The notes: a model not told the origin generated them from the letters alone. 64,000 nucleotides of DNA from Amycolatopsis sp. NBRC 101858 (GCF_030269325.1 NZ_BSTD01000009.1:1-64000); one strand, 5' to 3'; positions 42,961 through 54,615 are shown, counted from the first letter of the stretch. Translations and numbers: made by a program.

Positions 42961-43997
42961 TCCCATTGAACGAGGAGACCTTGGCGAGTGCCGCACTCGA
43001 GCGATTGAGCGAGCTCGGGCTGCACGGTGACGTGCTCGCCGCGGATCAGGTCGAGCCCGCGGAGGCGCATCGGCTCGACGCCGTTTTCCGTCTCACGACG
43101 GGATCCGGAGCTGCCCGGACCTATGGCGTCGAGATCAGGGCCCGGCTGACCCCTGAGTCGGCCACCAGCATCACCCTGCCCGCGCGGCTCCCCCCGTTGC
43201 TGGTCACGACCCATGTCACCGAGCCGGTCGCCGAGAGGCTTCGGGCCCAGGGGATCGATTACGTGGATACCGCGGGCAATGCCCGCCTCGCCTGGGGAGA
43301 TGTCCTCATCGACATCCGTGGGCGGCGCAATCCGGTGGTTCCGCGTTCGAGAACCTCGCCGAGCGGCGCCGGCGCCTTCGGGCGGGCAGGTCTGCGTGTC
43401 GTGTTCGTCCTGCTCAGCTGGCCCGAAATGGCAGCCCAGCCCTATCGGGTCCTTGCTGGGGCAAGCGGAGTTTCGCTGGGGACCGTCAAGGCGGTGATCG
43501 ACGAGCTCGGCAGGGCCGGCTACCTCTACTCAGGGGCGAAGGGGCGTCGGATGGCGCGCGGCGGCGAACTTCTCGACCGCTGGGCGGAGGCATATTCCAT
43601 CACCCTGCACGCAGCGCTCGCCCTTGGCGAATTCTCGGTGGACGACCTTTCGTGGTGGCCGGCATCGGAAGCCGAGATGCGCTCGCAGGGAATCCAGGTC
43701 GGAGGAGAGGCCGGAGCCGGCCTCATCGACCCGCACCTGCGTCCGGCCACGCTGACGCTCTACGCCGAACAGCTTCCGGCCCGGTTCATCGCGAGGCATC
43801 GCATGGCCAGAGCCGAGGACAGGGGAAATGTCCACATCCGGAAGCGGTTCTGGCACGTAGCCGAACCCGATTCCTGGATCGTGCCGTCCCCGCTGATCTA
43901 TGCCGACCTGCTGGCCTCGGGCGACCCCCGCCAGCGTGAACACGGAGACCGGATCCGGACCAGTGATGATCGACTTATCCGCCTCGGAAAATCCTGA
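42936..43997 (+). CDS. AbiEi-like antitoxin/transcriptional repressor (type IV TA)
   Basis: A 353-residue protein. The N-terminal ~140 residues include a restriction-nuclease-like domain typical of AbiEi_3-type proteins (VTEPVAERLRAQGIDYVDTAGNARL, DVLIDIRGR). A winged helix follows (YRVLAGASGVSLGTVKAVIDELGRAGYL), and the C-terminal half ends in a WIVPSPLIYADLLASGDPR segment, as in antitoxins paired with nucleotidyltransferase toxins. Codon use and GC are lower than in neighbouring genes, suggesting transfer. It is expected to repress the operon and neutralise the toxin; it overlaps the toxin gene by 32 bases. Confidence 0.8.
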   Translation: MFNSNEHALPLNEETLASAALERLSELGLHGDVLAADQVEPAEAHRLDAVFRLTTGSGAARTYGVEIRARLTPESATSITLPARLPPLLVTTHVTEPVAERLRAQGIDYVDTAGNARLAWGDVLIDIRGRRNPVVPRSRTSPSGAGAFGRAGLRVVFVLLSWPEMAAQPYRVLAGASGVSLGTVKAVIDELGRAGYLYSGAKGRRMARGGELLDRWAEAYSITLHAALALGEFSVDDLSWWPASEAEMRSQGIQVGGEAGAGLIDPHLRPATLTLYAEQLPARFIARHRMARAEDRGNVHIRKRFWHVAEPDSWIVPSPLIYADLLASGDPRQREHGDRIRTSDDRLIRLGKS

Positions 43998-44766
43998 AAT
44001 CCTCCTCGCCACCCGGGCACTGACCCAGGTGGAGGTCGCGGCTCGCGCGGCCGGAGTGGACTACTTGGTGGTCGGCGCGACGGCGCGCACGATCCTGTCG
44101 CTCGGACTGGTCGGACGGCCGCCCGAGCGGGCCACGCGAGACGTCGACATCGCCGTCGAGGTGTGCACCTGGGATGACTTCGAACGGCTCGTCGGCAGGC
44201 TCGAAAGGCGTGGTCGTAGCGTGCACTCGTTCCTCGTCGAGGGAGTCGAAGTCGACGTGCTGCCCTACGGCGGCATCGAACGGGAAGACCGCACCATCCT
44301 TTGGCCCGACGACCATCGGATGAACGTCCGAGGCCTGAGCGAGGCGGTGGCGTCGGCCGAAACCGTTCTGCTGCCCGGTGGGCTCACCGTCCGGGTCCCC
44401 GCAGTGCCTGCACTGGCCTTGCTCAAGCTGCTGACCTGGTGGGAACGCCACGCGTCCAACTCCCGCGACGCGATCGACCTTGCCACGATGATCTCCTGGT
44501 ACTCGTCGGGGTCGTACCTCGAACTTCTGTACGAAGAGCACTCGGACCTGCTCGGCCGATACGATTTCGATCCGGCACTCGCCGGCGCCTGGCTCTTGGG
44601 ATCGGAACTGCCCGGACTGCTCGACGCGGCAGGAGTGCGGGTGCTGCTGCGGATGGCCGAGGACGACGATGTGCTGGGCCGGCTGGCCAACGACGCCCAG
44701 GCACTGCGAGCCCCGGACCTGATGCGGGCGATGGGTGCCGGTATCCGGGACGCGGCAGGATCTTGA
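43966..44766 (+). CDS. AbiEii-like nucleotidyltransferase toxin
   Basis: A 266-residue protein. The nucleotidyltransferase core is VVGATARTILSLG...RATRDVDIAVEV, with the metal-binding DxD, and a third acidic residue in VEVDVLPYGG. A helical C-terminal domain follows. AbiEii-type toxins transfer nucleotides (for example to tRNA acceptor ends) and stop growth, for instance during phage attack. ATG 43966 overlaps the antitoxin end by 32 bases; GTG 43963 is an alternative start. Only three bases separate its stop from the convergent IclR gene. Confidence 0.8.
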   Translation: MIDLSASENPEILLATRALTQVEVAARAAGVDYLVVGATARTILSLGLVGRPPERATRDVDIAVEVCTWDDFERLVGRLERRGRSVHSFLVEGVEVDVLPYGGIEREDRTILWPDDHRMNVRGLSEAVASAETVLLPGGLTVRVPAVPALALLKLLTWWERHASNSRDAIDLATMISWYSSGSYLELLYEEHSDLLGRYDFDPALAGAWLLGSELPGLLDAAGVRVLLRMAEDDDVLGRLANDAQALRAPDLMRAMGAGIRDAAGS

Positions 44767-44769
44767 GGG

Positions 44770-45552
44770 TCAGCCCGGGTGGCCGCCGATGCGGCTGGTC
44801 AGCTCGGCGGCCGTTGCCGCCACCTCGGCCGCCAGGTCCGGCCAGGTCTCCGGGCACGGCTCTGCCGTGCAGTGGTGGCGCAGCGTCACGCTGATCGCCG
44901 CCAAGGGGCGGGCGCCGTGGTCGAAGACCGGGGACGCCACTGAAGCGAACCCCTCCGTCACGTGGCCGTCCTCGATCGACCAGCCGAGCCTGCGCTCCGC
45001 CGTCAACGTGCGGCGCAGCTCGGCGAGCGTGCGGGGGCCGCGGCCGGTGCGGAGCACGAACGCCGACGCCGACGGGAACAGCGCCCGGACGTGCGGGGCC
45101 GGCAGGTGCCGCAGGATCGCGCGGCCGGACGCCGTCAGCTGGGCCGGCAGCCGGACGCCGACCTCGGTCACCAGCGTCTCCGGCCGGGCCGGGCGCTCCT
45201 TGATCAGGTACAGCGACTCGTTGCCGTGCAGCACGCCCAGGTGCCCGGTGTGGCCGGCGCGGTCGACGAGCTTGCGCAGCAACGGCCCGGCCAAGCGCTC
45301 GAGCGGGTCGTGGCGGAGGTAGGCCGAGCCGAGTTCGAACGCCGCGATGCCCAGGCCGTACCGGCGTTCCGCGGGCAGGTGCACGACGAAACCGGCCGCT
45401 TCCAGCTCGCTGAGCAGGTGGTACGTCGTCGAGCGGGGGAGACCCGCTTCGCGCGCGATCGCCGACGCGGTCACCGGGCCGGGACGCGTCGCCAGCAGGC
45501 GCAGCACCGCCAGGCCGCGGCGCAGCGCCGGCACCTCGCTGCTGTCGCCCAT
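44770..45552 (-). CDS. IclR family regulator of the hut operon
   Basis: A 260-residue regulator. The N-terminal winged helix is VTASAIAREAGLPRSTTYHLLSELEAAGFV (~27-56), and the C-terminal IclR effector domain contains LTASGRAILRHLP and the final SVTLRHH region. It is divergent from hutH with 67 bases between and an inverted repeat in the gap, so it most likely controls histidine catabolism, sensing urocanate or a related intermediate; this is inference. Confidence 0.9.
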   Translation of the reverse strand: MGDSSEVPALRRGLAVLRLLATRPGPVTASAIAREAGLPRSTTYHLLSELEAAGFVVHLPAERRYGLGIAAFELGSAYLRHDPLERLAGPLLRKLVDRAGHTGHLGVLHGNESLYLIKERPARPETLVTEVGVRLPAQLTASGRAILRHLPAPHVRALFPSASAFVLRTGRGPRTLAELRRTLTAERRLGWSIEDGHVTEGFASVASPVFDHGARPLAAISVTLRHHCTAEPCPETWPDLAAEVAATAAELTSRIGGHPG

Positions 45553-45564
45553 GCCGGGAGCCTA

Positions 45565-45580
45565 GTCTGGGATACCAGAC
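45565..45580. promoter_or_regulatory. Candidate IclR operator in the hut promoter region
   Basis: GTCTGG-GATA-CCAGAC is a perfect 6-bp inverted repeat with a four-base spacer, located between the IclR start and hutH. Its size and place fit IclR-type operators. Confidence 0.6.
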
Positions 45581-45619
45581 AGAACCACCCGTTGAGGCAT
45601 CCCACCAGCGGTAAGGACG

Positions 45620-47160
45620 ATGTCCAATGAGCCCATGCCGGAAAAAGTGCTCCTGGGCCCGGAACCCCTGACCGCCGCCCAGGTCGTCGACGTCGTCCGC
45701 GGCCACGCGCCGGTCGGGCTCACGGATGCCGCCGAGAAGAACCTCGCCGCCACCCGCCAGCACATCGAGGACCTCGCCCACGCCGTCACGCCCACCTACG
45801 GCGTCTCGACCGGCTTCGGCGCCCTCGCCACCCGTCACATCCCCGTCGAGAGCCGGACCGCGCTGCAGCGCAGCCTGATCCGCTCGCACGCCGCCGGGGC
45901 CGGGCCCGCCGTCGAGACGGAGGTCGTCCGCGGTCTGATGCTGCTGCGCCTGCGGACCCTCGCCAGCGGCTACACCGGCGTCCGGCCGGGCACCGCGCAA
46001 ACGCTTGCGGCCCTGCTCAACGCCGGGATCACCCCGATCGTCCACGAGTACGGCTCACTCGGCTGCTCCGGCGACCTCGCACCCCTGGCCGCCGTCGCGC
46101 TCGCGATGATGGGCGAAGGCGAAGTCGTCCACAACGGCGTCACCAAACCAGCGGGCGAAGCGCTCAAGCACGCCGGCATCGAGCCGGTCGTCCTCGCCGA
46201 GAAGGAGGGCCTCGCCCTCACCAACGGCACCGACGGCATGCTCGGCATGCTCCTGCTCGCCGCCGCCGACCTGCACCGGCTCTTCGACATCGCCGACCTC
46301 ACCGCCGCGATGAGCGTCGAGGCGCTGCTCGGCACCGACCGCGCCTTCGCCGCCGACCTGCAGGCGCTGCGCCCGCACCCCGGCCAGGCGACGTCCGCCG
46401 CGCGGATGTGGGCGGCACTGCAGGGCTCGAAGATCGTCGAGAGTCACCGCGGCCCGGACTGCAACCGCGTCCAGGACGCCTACTCGCTGCGCTGCACCCC
46501 GCAGGTCCACGGCGCCGCGCGCGACAGCCTCACCCACGCCGAGCTCGTCGGCGACCGCGAGCTGATGTCCGCTGTGGACAATCCCGTCGTGCTGGCCGAC
46601 GGCCGCGTCGAGTCCAACGGCAACTTCCACGGCGCGCCCGTCGCGTACGTGCTGGACTTCCTGGCCATCCCGGTCGCCGACGTCGCCAGCATCGCCGAGC
46701 GCCGCACCGACCGGATGCTCGACAAAGCGCGCTCGCACGGCCTGCCGCCGTTCCTCGCGCACGACCCGGGCGTCGACTCGGGCCACATGATCGCTCAGTA
46801 CACGCAGGCCGCGATCGTCAGCGAGCTCAAGCGGCTCGCCGTGCCCGCGTCGGTCGACTCCATCCCGAGCAGTGCCATGCAGGAGGACCACGTGTCCATG
46901 GGCTGGTCGGCCGCGCGGAAGCTGCGCAAGGCCGTCGACGGCCTGACCACCGTGCTGGCCATCGAGCTGCTGACGGCCGCCCGCGCGCTCGACTTCCGGG
47001 CGCCGCTCGAGCCGTCCCCGGTCACCGGCCGCGTCCGGGACCTGCTCCGCACCAAGGTCGAGGGCCCCGGCCCCGACCGGCACCTGGCGCCCGAGATCGC
47101 GGCCGCCGAAGAACTCGTCCGCTCCGGCGCCGTCCTCGACGCCGCCCGTCTGGAGGTCTG

Positions 47161-47161
<1 letters not shown>
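45620..47161 (+). CDS. hutH: Histidine ammonia-lyase
   Basis: A 513-residue enzyme converting histidine to urocanate and ammonia, the first step of the Hut pathway. The self-cyclising MIO triplet is Cys149-Ser150-Gly151 (GSLGCSGDLAPLA); Cys in place of the usual Ala also occurs in Streptomyces HutH. The catalytic-type tyrosine region TPTYGVSTGFGAL is at ~57-69. The stop overlaps the ATG of hutU (TGATG). Confidence 0.97.
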
Positions 47162-48809
<1,648 letters not shown>

Positions 48810-48813
<4 letters not shown>

Positions 48814-50006
48814 CGGCCTCCGGGCTGCTCGCGGAGATCGGCGACGTCGGGCGCGACCCGAAGCGCGGCGGCTATTCGCGGCACGCCTTCGACGGGCCCG
48901 AACAGGACCTGCGCGCGTGGTTCGTCGAGCGCGCGCTGGGCCTCGAACTCGACGTCGAGACCGACCGCAACGGCAACATCTGGGCCTGGTGGGGGCCGCC
49001 GGGGCGCAACGCCGTCGTCACCGGCAGCCACCTCGACTCGGTGCCCGGCGGTGGTGCGTTCGACGGCCCGCTCGGGGTCGCGAGCGCGTTGGCCGCCGTG
49101 GAAGCCTTGCGAGTCCGGGGTTTCCGGCCGCGCAAGCCGCTCGCCGTCGTGGTGTTCGCCGAGGAGGAAGGCGGCCGGTTCGGCGTCCCGTGCCTCGGCT
49201 CGCGGCTGCTCACCGGCACCATCGACGCCGACAAGGCGCGCGGCCTGCGGGACGCCGACGGCATCACGTTCGCGGAAGCGGCCGCGAAGGCCGGCTTCGA
49301 CCCGGCCCGGATCGGGCCGGACGCGGAGCGGCTCGACCGGATCGGCAAGTTCGTCGAGCTGCACGTCGAGCAGGGGCGCGGGCTCATCGACCTCGGTGCG
49401 CCGGTCGCCGTCGGCAACACGGTGATCGCGCACGGCCGGTGGCGGTTCTCCTTCGAGGGGCAGGGGAACCACGCCGGCGCGACGCTGCTGGCCGACCGCG
49501 CCGACCCGATGCTGCCCGCCGCCGCGACCGTCACCGCCGTCCGGCGGCTCGCTTCGGGCGTGCCGGACGCGCGGGCGACCGTCGGCAGGCTCGTGCCGAC
49601 GCCCGGCGGCACCAACGTCATAGCGTCCACTGTGGACCTGTGGCTGGACGCGCGGGTGCCGGGCTCGGGCACACCCGGGCTGGTCGGCGAGATCAGCCGG
49701 GCCGCGGCGGCCGCCGCGGCGGAGGAGGGCTGCCGGGTCCAGGTGACCCGGGAGTCCTATTCGGACGACGTCGTGTTCGACGACGCCCTGCGCCGCGACC
49801 TCGGCGGCTGGCTCGGCGGGCCGCCGGAGCTGCCGACCGGCGCCGGGCACGACGCGGCGATCCTCGCCGGGTTCGTCCCGGCCGGGATGCTCTACGTGCG
49901 CAACCCGACCGGGATCAGCCACTCGCCGGAGGAGTTCGCCGAGGCGGACGACGTCGAAGCCGGCGCACGCGCCTTGGCCACGGTGCTGGAAGAGCTGACC
50001 CGATGA
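48810..50006 (+). CDS. M20 amidohydrolase (allantoate amidohydrolase-like) in the hut operon
   Basis: A 398-residue M20 metallopeptidase-fold enzyme, annotated in relatives as allantoate amidohydrolase. Metal ligands are seen in TGSHLDSVPGGG, FAEEEGGRFGVPCLGSR, LHVEQGRGL and the late GAGHDA. It lies inside the hut operon with 4-base overlaps on both sides. HutF yields N-formylglutamate, yet no HutG deformylase gene is present, so this enzyme may release formate and glutamate. That assignment is inference; a true allantoate role is the alternative. Confidence 0.87.
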
Positions 50007-51286
50007 CGTATTGGTGCGAACAGGCGTGGCTGCCCGGCGGGATCGCCGACAGGGTGCGGATCGACGTCGCGGACGGCCGGATCACTTCGGTCACGGCGGG
50101 CGCGCCGCGGGCCGGCGAAGTCCTGAGTGGACTGACCCTGCCGGGCTTCGCGAACGGGCATTCGCACGCCTTCCACCGGGCCCTGCGCGGCCGGACGCAC
50201 CACGAGCGGGGCACGTTCTGGACGTGGCGCGAGCGGATGTACGCGCTGGCGGCGCGGCTGGACCCCGACACGTACTACCGGCTGGCGCGCGGGGTCTACG
50301 CCGAAATGGTCCTCGGCGGGTACACGAGCGTCGGCGAGTTCCACTACCTGCACCACGCACCCGGCGGGAAGCCGTACGCCGACCCGAACGCGATGGGGGA
50401 GGCGCTGCGCCAGGCCGCGGCGGACGCCGGGATCCGGCTGACCCTGCTGGACACGTGCTACCTCGCGGGCGGCATCGGCGTCGAGCCGGACGAGGTCCAG
50501 CGGCGGTTCTCCGACGGTTCGGCGTCGGCGTGGGCCTCGCGCGTCGGCGACCTGGAGGAAGACGAGCTGTTCCGGGTCGGTGCGGCGATCCACTCGGTCC
50601 GGGCGGTCCCGGCGGACGAATTGTCTCTTGTGGACAGTGCGCGCGTCGTGCACATCCACCTCTCCGAACAGCGTGCCGAGAACGAGCAGTGCCTGGCCGC
50701 CTACGGTCGCACGCCGACCGAGCTGCTGGACGACCGCGGGGTGCTGACCGAGCGGCTCGTCGCCGTGCACGCCACCCACCTGACGACGTCGGACATCGAG
50801 CGGCTGAGCGGGGCGCGCGCGTGCTTCTGCCCGACCACCGAACGCGACCTCGGCGACGGCATCGGCCCCGCCCGCGCGCTGCGGGACGCCGGTGTCCGGC
50901 TGGGCATCGGCAGTGACTCCAACGCCGTCGTCGACGCCTTCGAGGAGACGCGGGCGCTGGAGCTGGACGACCGGCTGGCCAGCGAGGAACGCGGCCGGTT
51001 CACCGCCGAAGAACTCCTCGAGGCGGGCACCGACCACACCGCCGTCGGCTGGCCCGAGGCCGGTGCGCTGGCCGTGGGGCGGGGCGCGGACTTCGTCACG
51101 GTCGGCCTGGACTCGGTCCGGACGGCCGGGATCGAGCCGTCCGGGGTTCTGTTCGCGGCGGGCGCGGCCGACGTCCGGCACGTCGTCGTCGCGGGCCGCG
51201 AGGTCGTGCGGGACGGCGCGCACGTGCTCATCGAACGACCGGAAACCCTGCTGGCGAAGGAGATCGAGGCACTGTGGCAGTCCTGA
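50003..51286 (+). CDS. hutF: Formimidoylglutamate deiminase
   Basis: A 427-residue amidohydrolase-superfamily enzyme that deiminates N-formimino-glutamate to N-formylglutamate and ammonia. Zinc ligands: GHSHAFHRAL (~52-61), VHIHLSEQ, VHATHL and GIGSDSNAV. The RTHHERGTFWTWRERMY segment is characteristic of HutF. It starts on the ATGA ending the previous gene and overlaps hutI by 13 bases. Confidence 0.94.
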   Translation: MTYWCEQAWLPGGIADRVRIDVADGRITSVTAGAPRAGEVLSGLTLPGFANGHSHAFHRALRGRTHHERGTFWTWRERMYALAARLDPDTYYRLARGVYAEMVLGGYTSVGEFHYLHHAPGGKPYADPNAMGEALRQAAADAGIRLTLLDTCYLAGGIGVEPDEVQRRFSDGSASAWASRVGDLEEDELFRVGAAIHSVRAVPADELSLVDSARVVHIHLSEQRAENEQCLAAYGRTPTELLDDRGVLTERLVAVHATHLTTSDIERLSGARACFCPTTERDLGDGIGPARALRDAGVRLGIGSDSNAVVDAFEETRALELDDRLASEERGRFTAEELLEAGTDHTAVGWPEAGALAVGRGADFVTVGLDSVRTAGIEPSGVLFAAGAADVRHVVVAGREVVRDGAHVLIERPETLLAKEIEALWQS

Positions 51287-52419
51287 TCACGGGCATCGGC
51301 GAGCTCACCACGAACGACCCCGAGCTGGGCCGGCTGACCGACGCGGCCTTGGTGTTCGACGGCACTCAGGTCGTGTGGGCCGGGCCGGTGGCGAACGCGC
51401 CGGACGCCGACGAGCACGTCGATGTCGGCGGCCGCGCGGTGCTGCCCGGCTGGGTCGACAGCCACACGCACCTCGTCTTCGCGGGCGACCGCACCGCCGA
51501 GTTCGAAGCGAGGATGGCCGGAAAGCCCTACACGGCAGGCGGAATCGCGACCACGGTCGGCGCGACGCGGGAGGCCTCCGACGAGCAGCTGGCCGCGAAC
51601 CTGCGTCGCCACGTCGACGAAGCGGCGCAGCAGGGGACGACCTGCCTGGAGACCAAGACCGGCTACGGCCTCACGGTCGCCGACGAGGCCCGGAGCGCCC
51701 GGATCGCCGGGGAAGTGGCCGACGAGGTCACGTTCCTCGGCGCGCACCTCGTGCCGCCGGGCGCCGACGCGGAGTCCTATGTGGACCTGGTGTGCGGCGA
51801 GATGCTCGACGCCGTCGCGGGGAGCGTCCGCTGGGCGGACGTGTTCTGCGAGACCGGCGCGTTCGACGAGGCCCAGTCGTCGCGGGTGCTGAAGGCCGCC
51901 GCCGAGCGCGGGCTCGGCCTGCGCGTGCACGGCAACCAGCTCGGCGAGGGGCCGGGCGTGCGGCTGGCGGTGGAGCTCGGCGCGGCGAGCGTCGACCACT
52001 GCACCTACCTCGCGGACTCCGACGTCGAGGCTTTGGCCACTTCGGACACCGTGGCGACGTTGCTGCCCGCGTGCGACTTGTCGACCCGCCAGGCCCTGGC
52101 CCCGGCGCGACGGCTGCTCGACGCGGGCGCGACCGTGGCGCTGGCCAGCAACGCCAACCCGGGCAGCTCGTACACGACGTCGATGGCGTTCTGCGTCGCG
52201 ACGGCGGTGCTGCAGATGCGCATGACGATCGAGGAAGCGGTCTGGTCGGCCACGGCCGGTGGCGCGAAGGCGTTGCGCCGTGAGGACGTGGGCTTCCTGC
52301 GGCCGGGTGCGCGGGCTGACATCCACGTGCTCGACGCGCCGTCGGTGACGCACCTGGCGTACCGGCCGGGGGTGCCGCTGACGAAAATGGTCTGGCGCGC
52401 CGGCGATCGGGTGCGCTAA
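51274..52419 (+). CDS. hutI: Imidazolonepropionase
   Basis: A 381-residue amidohydrolase opening the imidazolone ring to formimidoylglutamate. Metal-binding motifs DSHTHLVFAGDR (~63-74), HGNQL and DHCTYL are visible, as is the NANPGSSYTTSM loop of HutI. It overlaps hutF by 13 bases and is the last hut gene. No hutG or histidine permease follows. Confidence 0.96.
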   Translation: MAVLITGIGELTTNDPELGRLTDAALVFDGTQVVWAGPVANAPDADEHVDVGGRAVLPGWVDSHTHLVFAGDRTAEFEARMAGKPYTAGGIATTVGATREASDEQLAANLRRHVDEAAQQGTTCLETKTGYGLTVADEARSARIAGEVADEVTFLGAHLVPPGADAESYVDLVCGEMLDAVAGSVRWADVFCETGAFDEAQSSRVLKAAAERGLGLRVHGNQLGEGPGVRLAVELGAASVDHCTYLADSDVEALATSDTVATLLPACDLSTRQALAPARRLLDAGATVALASNANPGSSYTTSMAFCVATAVLQMRMTIEEAVWSATAGGAKALRREDVGFLRPGARADIHVLDAPSVTHLAYRPGVPLTKMVWRAGDRVR

Positions 52420-52526
52420 CGTCGAAAGCGAGGACGCGCGAAGACACAGTCCGGTATGGGTTAGTCCGGGCGGCGCTGGCAGGCTTACCTGTGCGTCCCT
52501 TCCTCGGAAGCGACGAAGGGACAGCT

Positions 52527-53684
52527 GTGTCTGTGATCATCATCGGTGCCGGCCTGGGTGGCTTGAGCTTGGCGCAGGGCCTGCGCCGAGCCGGGATCCC
52601 GTGCCAGGTCTACGAACGCGACGAGTCGGCCGGTGCCCGCAAGCAGGGCTACCGGCTGCACATCAGTGGCGTCGGCGACGCGGCGTTGCGTGCGGTGCTG
52701 CAACCGGAGCTGCACGAACTCTTCCGTGCCACCGCGGGCCGGGCGTTGCCGCACACCGACGTCTACGACGACCGGCTTCGGCTGGTCACGCGGCTGGAAG
52801 ACGAAGGAACCCACCTCAACATCAACCGCTTCACCCTGCGGCAGATCCTGCTGCACGGCCAGGAAGTCTCGTACGGCAAGCGATTCACGCACCACGAAAC
52901 CGACGAAGACGGCGTGACAGCGCATTTCGCCGACGGGACCTCCGCGCGCGGCAGCCTCCTGGTGGGAGCGGACGGGATCAACTCCCTGGTGCGGCAGCAG
53001 TACCTGCCGCACGCCCAGGTCGTCGACGCCGGGCTCGTGCACCTTTACGGCCGCATCCCGCTCACCCCGGCGACCCGGGCGCTGTTCGAACCGGAGATGT
53101 TCGCGGTGTTCTCGATGATGGTCGGCCCGGACCGGACGATGGCCGGGTTCGCGCCGGTCGACTACCCGGAACCGGTGGCCGACGCGTGCGCCCGCCTGGT
53201 GCCGGACCTGCGGCTGCGCGACACCGAGCCGTACATGACGTGTTCGGTCGGCGCTCGCTGGGAGGTCGTCGGCCACACCGAGGCGGACCTCGCCGCGATG
53301 ACGCCGGGTGACCTGCAGAAGGTGGCCCTCGGGCTGGTCGAGAGCTGGCACCCGCTGGCCGGGGCGATGGTCGGGCACTGGGACGTCCCGGCGACGTTCC
53401 CGCAGCCGATCCGGACGAGCGTGCCGATCGAGCCGTGGGAACCGTCGCGGGTGACGCTCGTCGGCGACGCGATCCACGCGATGAGCCCGGCCGGCGGCGC
53501 GGGCGCCAACACCGCGTTGCGCGACGGTGCGGCGCTGGCGTCCGCGCTGGCCGGGGCTCCGCTGCTCGAGGCCGTGGCCGCCTACGAGTCCGCGATGGTG
53601 GATTACGGGTTCGCCGCGGTGCGGGAGTCCGCCGAGAACGGACGCCGGTTCCTCGGGCAGAACCCGCTCACAACGGGAGCGTGA
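52527..53684 (+). CDS. FAD-dependent monooxygenase
   Basis: A 385-residue class A flavoprotein. It has the dinucleotide loop IIGAGLGGLSLAQGLRRAG (~5-23), the DG motif LLVGADGINSLVRQQ and the GD motif VTLVGDAIHAMSPAGGAGANTALRDG. GTG 52527 is chosen for the AAGGGA site just upstream. The substrate is unknown; relatives oxidise aromatic or polyketide compounds and some degrade antibiotics. The end overlaps the convergent lipase gene by 17 bases. Confidence 0.87.
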   Translation: MSVIIIGAGLGGLSLAQGLRRAGIPCQVYERDESAGARKQGYRLHISGVGDAALRAVLQPELHELFRATAGRALPHTDVYDDRLRLVTRLEDEGTHLNINRFTLRQILLHGQEVSYGKRFTHHETDEDGVTAHFADGTSARGSLLVGADGINSLVRQQYLPHAQVVDAGLVHLYGRIPLTPATRALFEPEMFAVFSMMVGPDRTMAGFAPVDYPEPVADACARLVPDLRLRDTEPYMTCSVGARWEVVGHTEADLAAMTPGDLQKVALGLVESWHPLAGAMVGHWDVPATFPQPIRTSVPIEPWEPSRVTLVGDAIHAMSPAGGAGANTALRDGAALASALAGAPLLEAVAAYESAMVDYGFAAVRESAENGRRFLGQNPLTTGA

Positions 53685-54534
53685 ACGGCGTGCACTTCGG
53701 CGAGTAGGACGCGTCGAGCGCGTGCAGGATCAGGCCGGTGACGTTCGGGTCGATCGCCTGGCTCAGGTGGCCCGACGCGTCCGACGGGCAGAAGTCCTGC
53801 AGCACGATGTCCGTCGTGCCCGGCTCGTTGAGGATGCCGCTCGTGTACGGCGTCACGACCTCGTCGTACCTGCTCACGATGCTCGTGTAGGCCGGCCCGG
53901 CCACGTGCACGCCGCCGCGGGCGAGGTCGTCCAGGAACGCCGACGGCGCCAGGTATTCCGTGCACGCGCCGCACGCCGTCTTCAGGATCAGGCCCAGGCC
54001 CGGAACGGTCGTCAGGAGTGCTTTCGCCAGCTTGTCGAGGCCGCCGAGCGTGGTGCCGCGGTAGTTCGCGCCGAAGCCGACGAAGTGCGCGATCTTCGCC
54101 GCGCCGCCGCCGTACTTCAGGTAGTACGCGGGCATCGTGCTGCCCTCGGAGTGGCCGACGATGTCGGCCTGCGCCGCGCCGGTCGTGGCGCGCACCCGGT
54201 CGACGAACCGGCCGAGCTGCGCGGCGCTGTCGCGCATCGACGCGAGCCCGCCGACGCCGGGGCCGAGGATGCCGGTGCCGTAGGTCAGCGAGAAGACGCA
54301 GTAGCCCTGGGCGGCGATCTTCGGCGCGTGGAAGAACCAGTTGACGGTGTCGTTCGCGCCGAGGCCGTGCACGAGCACGACAGGCTCCGGGTGCGCGGCC
54401 GACGGACGGCAGCTCCAGTCGTTCCAGCCGCTGCTCGGTGCCGCTTCCGCGACCGCCGGCGCGACCGCGCCGAAGGTGAGCGCCGCGGCGAGCACGGCCA
54501 GGGTTCGCTTGACACCGCCGTTGGTGACCCGCAT
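53668..54534 (-). CDS. Secreted lipase/esterase (alpha/beta hydrolase)
   Basis: A 288-residue secreted hydrolase. A signal peptide ends near AVAEAAP (~28-33). The oxyanion HGLG follows VVLVHGLGAN (~52-61), and the nucleophile is Ser129 in GHSEG. The C-terminal HLSQAID region supplies the likely catalytic His. Six cysteines in the mature part suggest disulfides. It resembles actinobacterial EstB/lipase class 2 proteins. GGAGG precedes the ATG. Confidence 0.87.
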   Translation of the reverse strand: MRVTNGGVKRTLAVLAAALTFGAVAPAVAEAAPSSGWNDWSCRPSAAHPEPVVLVHGLGANDTVNWFFHAPKIAAQGYCVFSLTYGTGILGPGVGGLASMRDSAAQLGRFVDRVRATTGAAQADIVGHSEGSTMPAYYLKYGGGAAKIAHFVGFGANYRGTTLGGLDKLAKALLTTVPGLGLILKTACGACTEYLAPSAFLDDLARGGVHVAGPAYTSIVSRYDEVVTPYTSGILNEPGTTDIVLQDFCPSDASGHLSQAIDPNVTGLILHALDASYSPKCTPFTLPL

Positions 54535-54615
54535 TCCGTTGCCTCCAGTTACCCGTCAGTACGTGATGCAGATCATGCTGCGTCACAGACGGCTGGAGGC
54601 GAGCTGGGAAAACGC

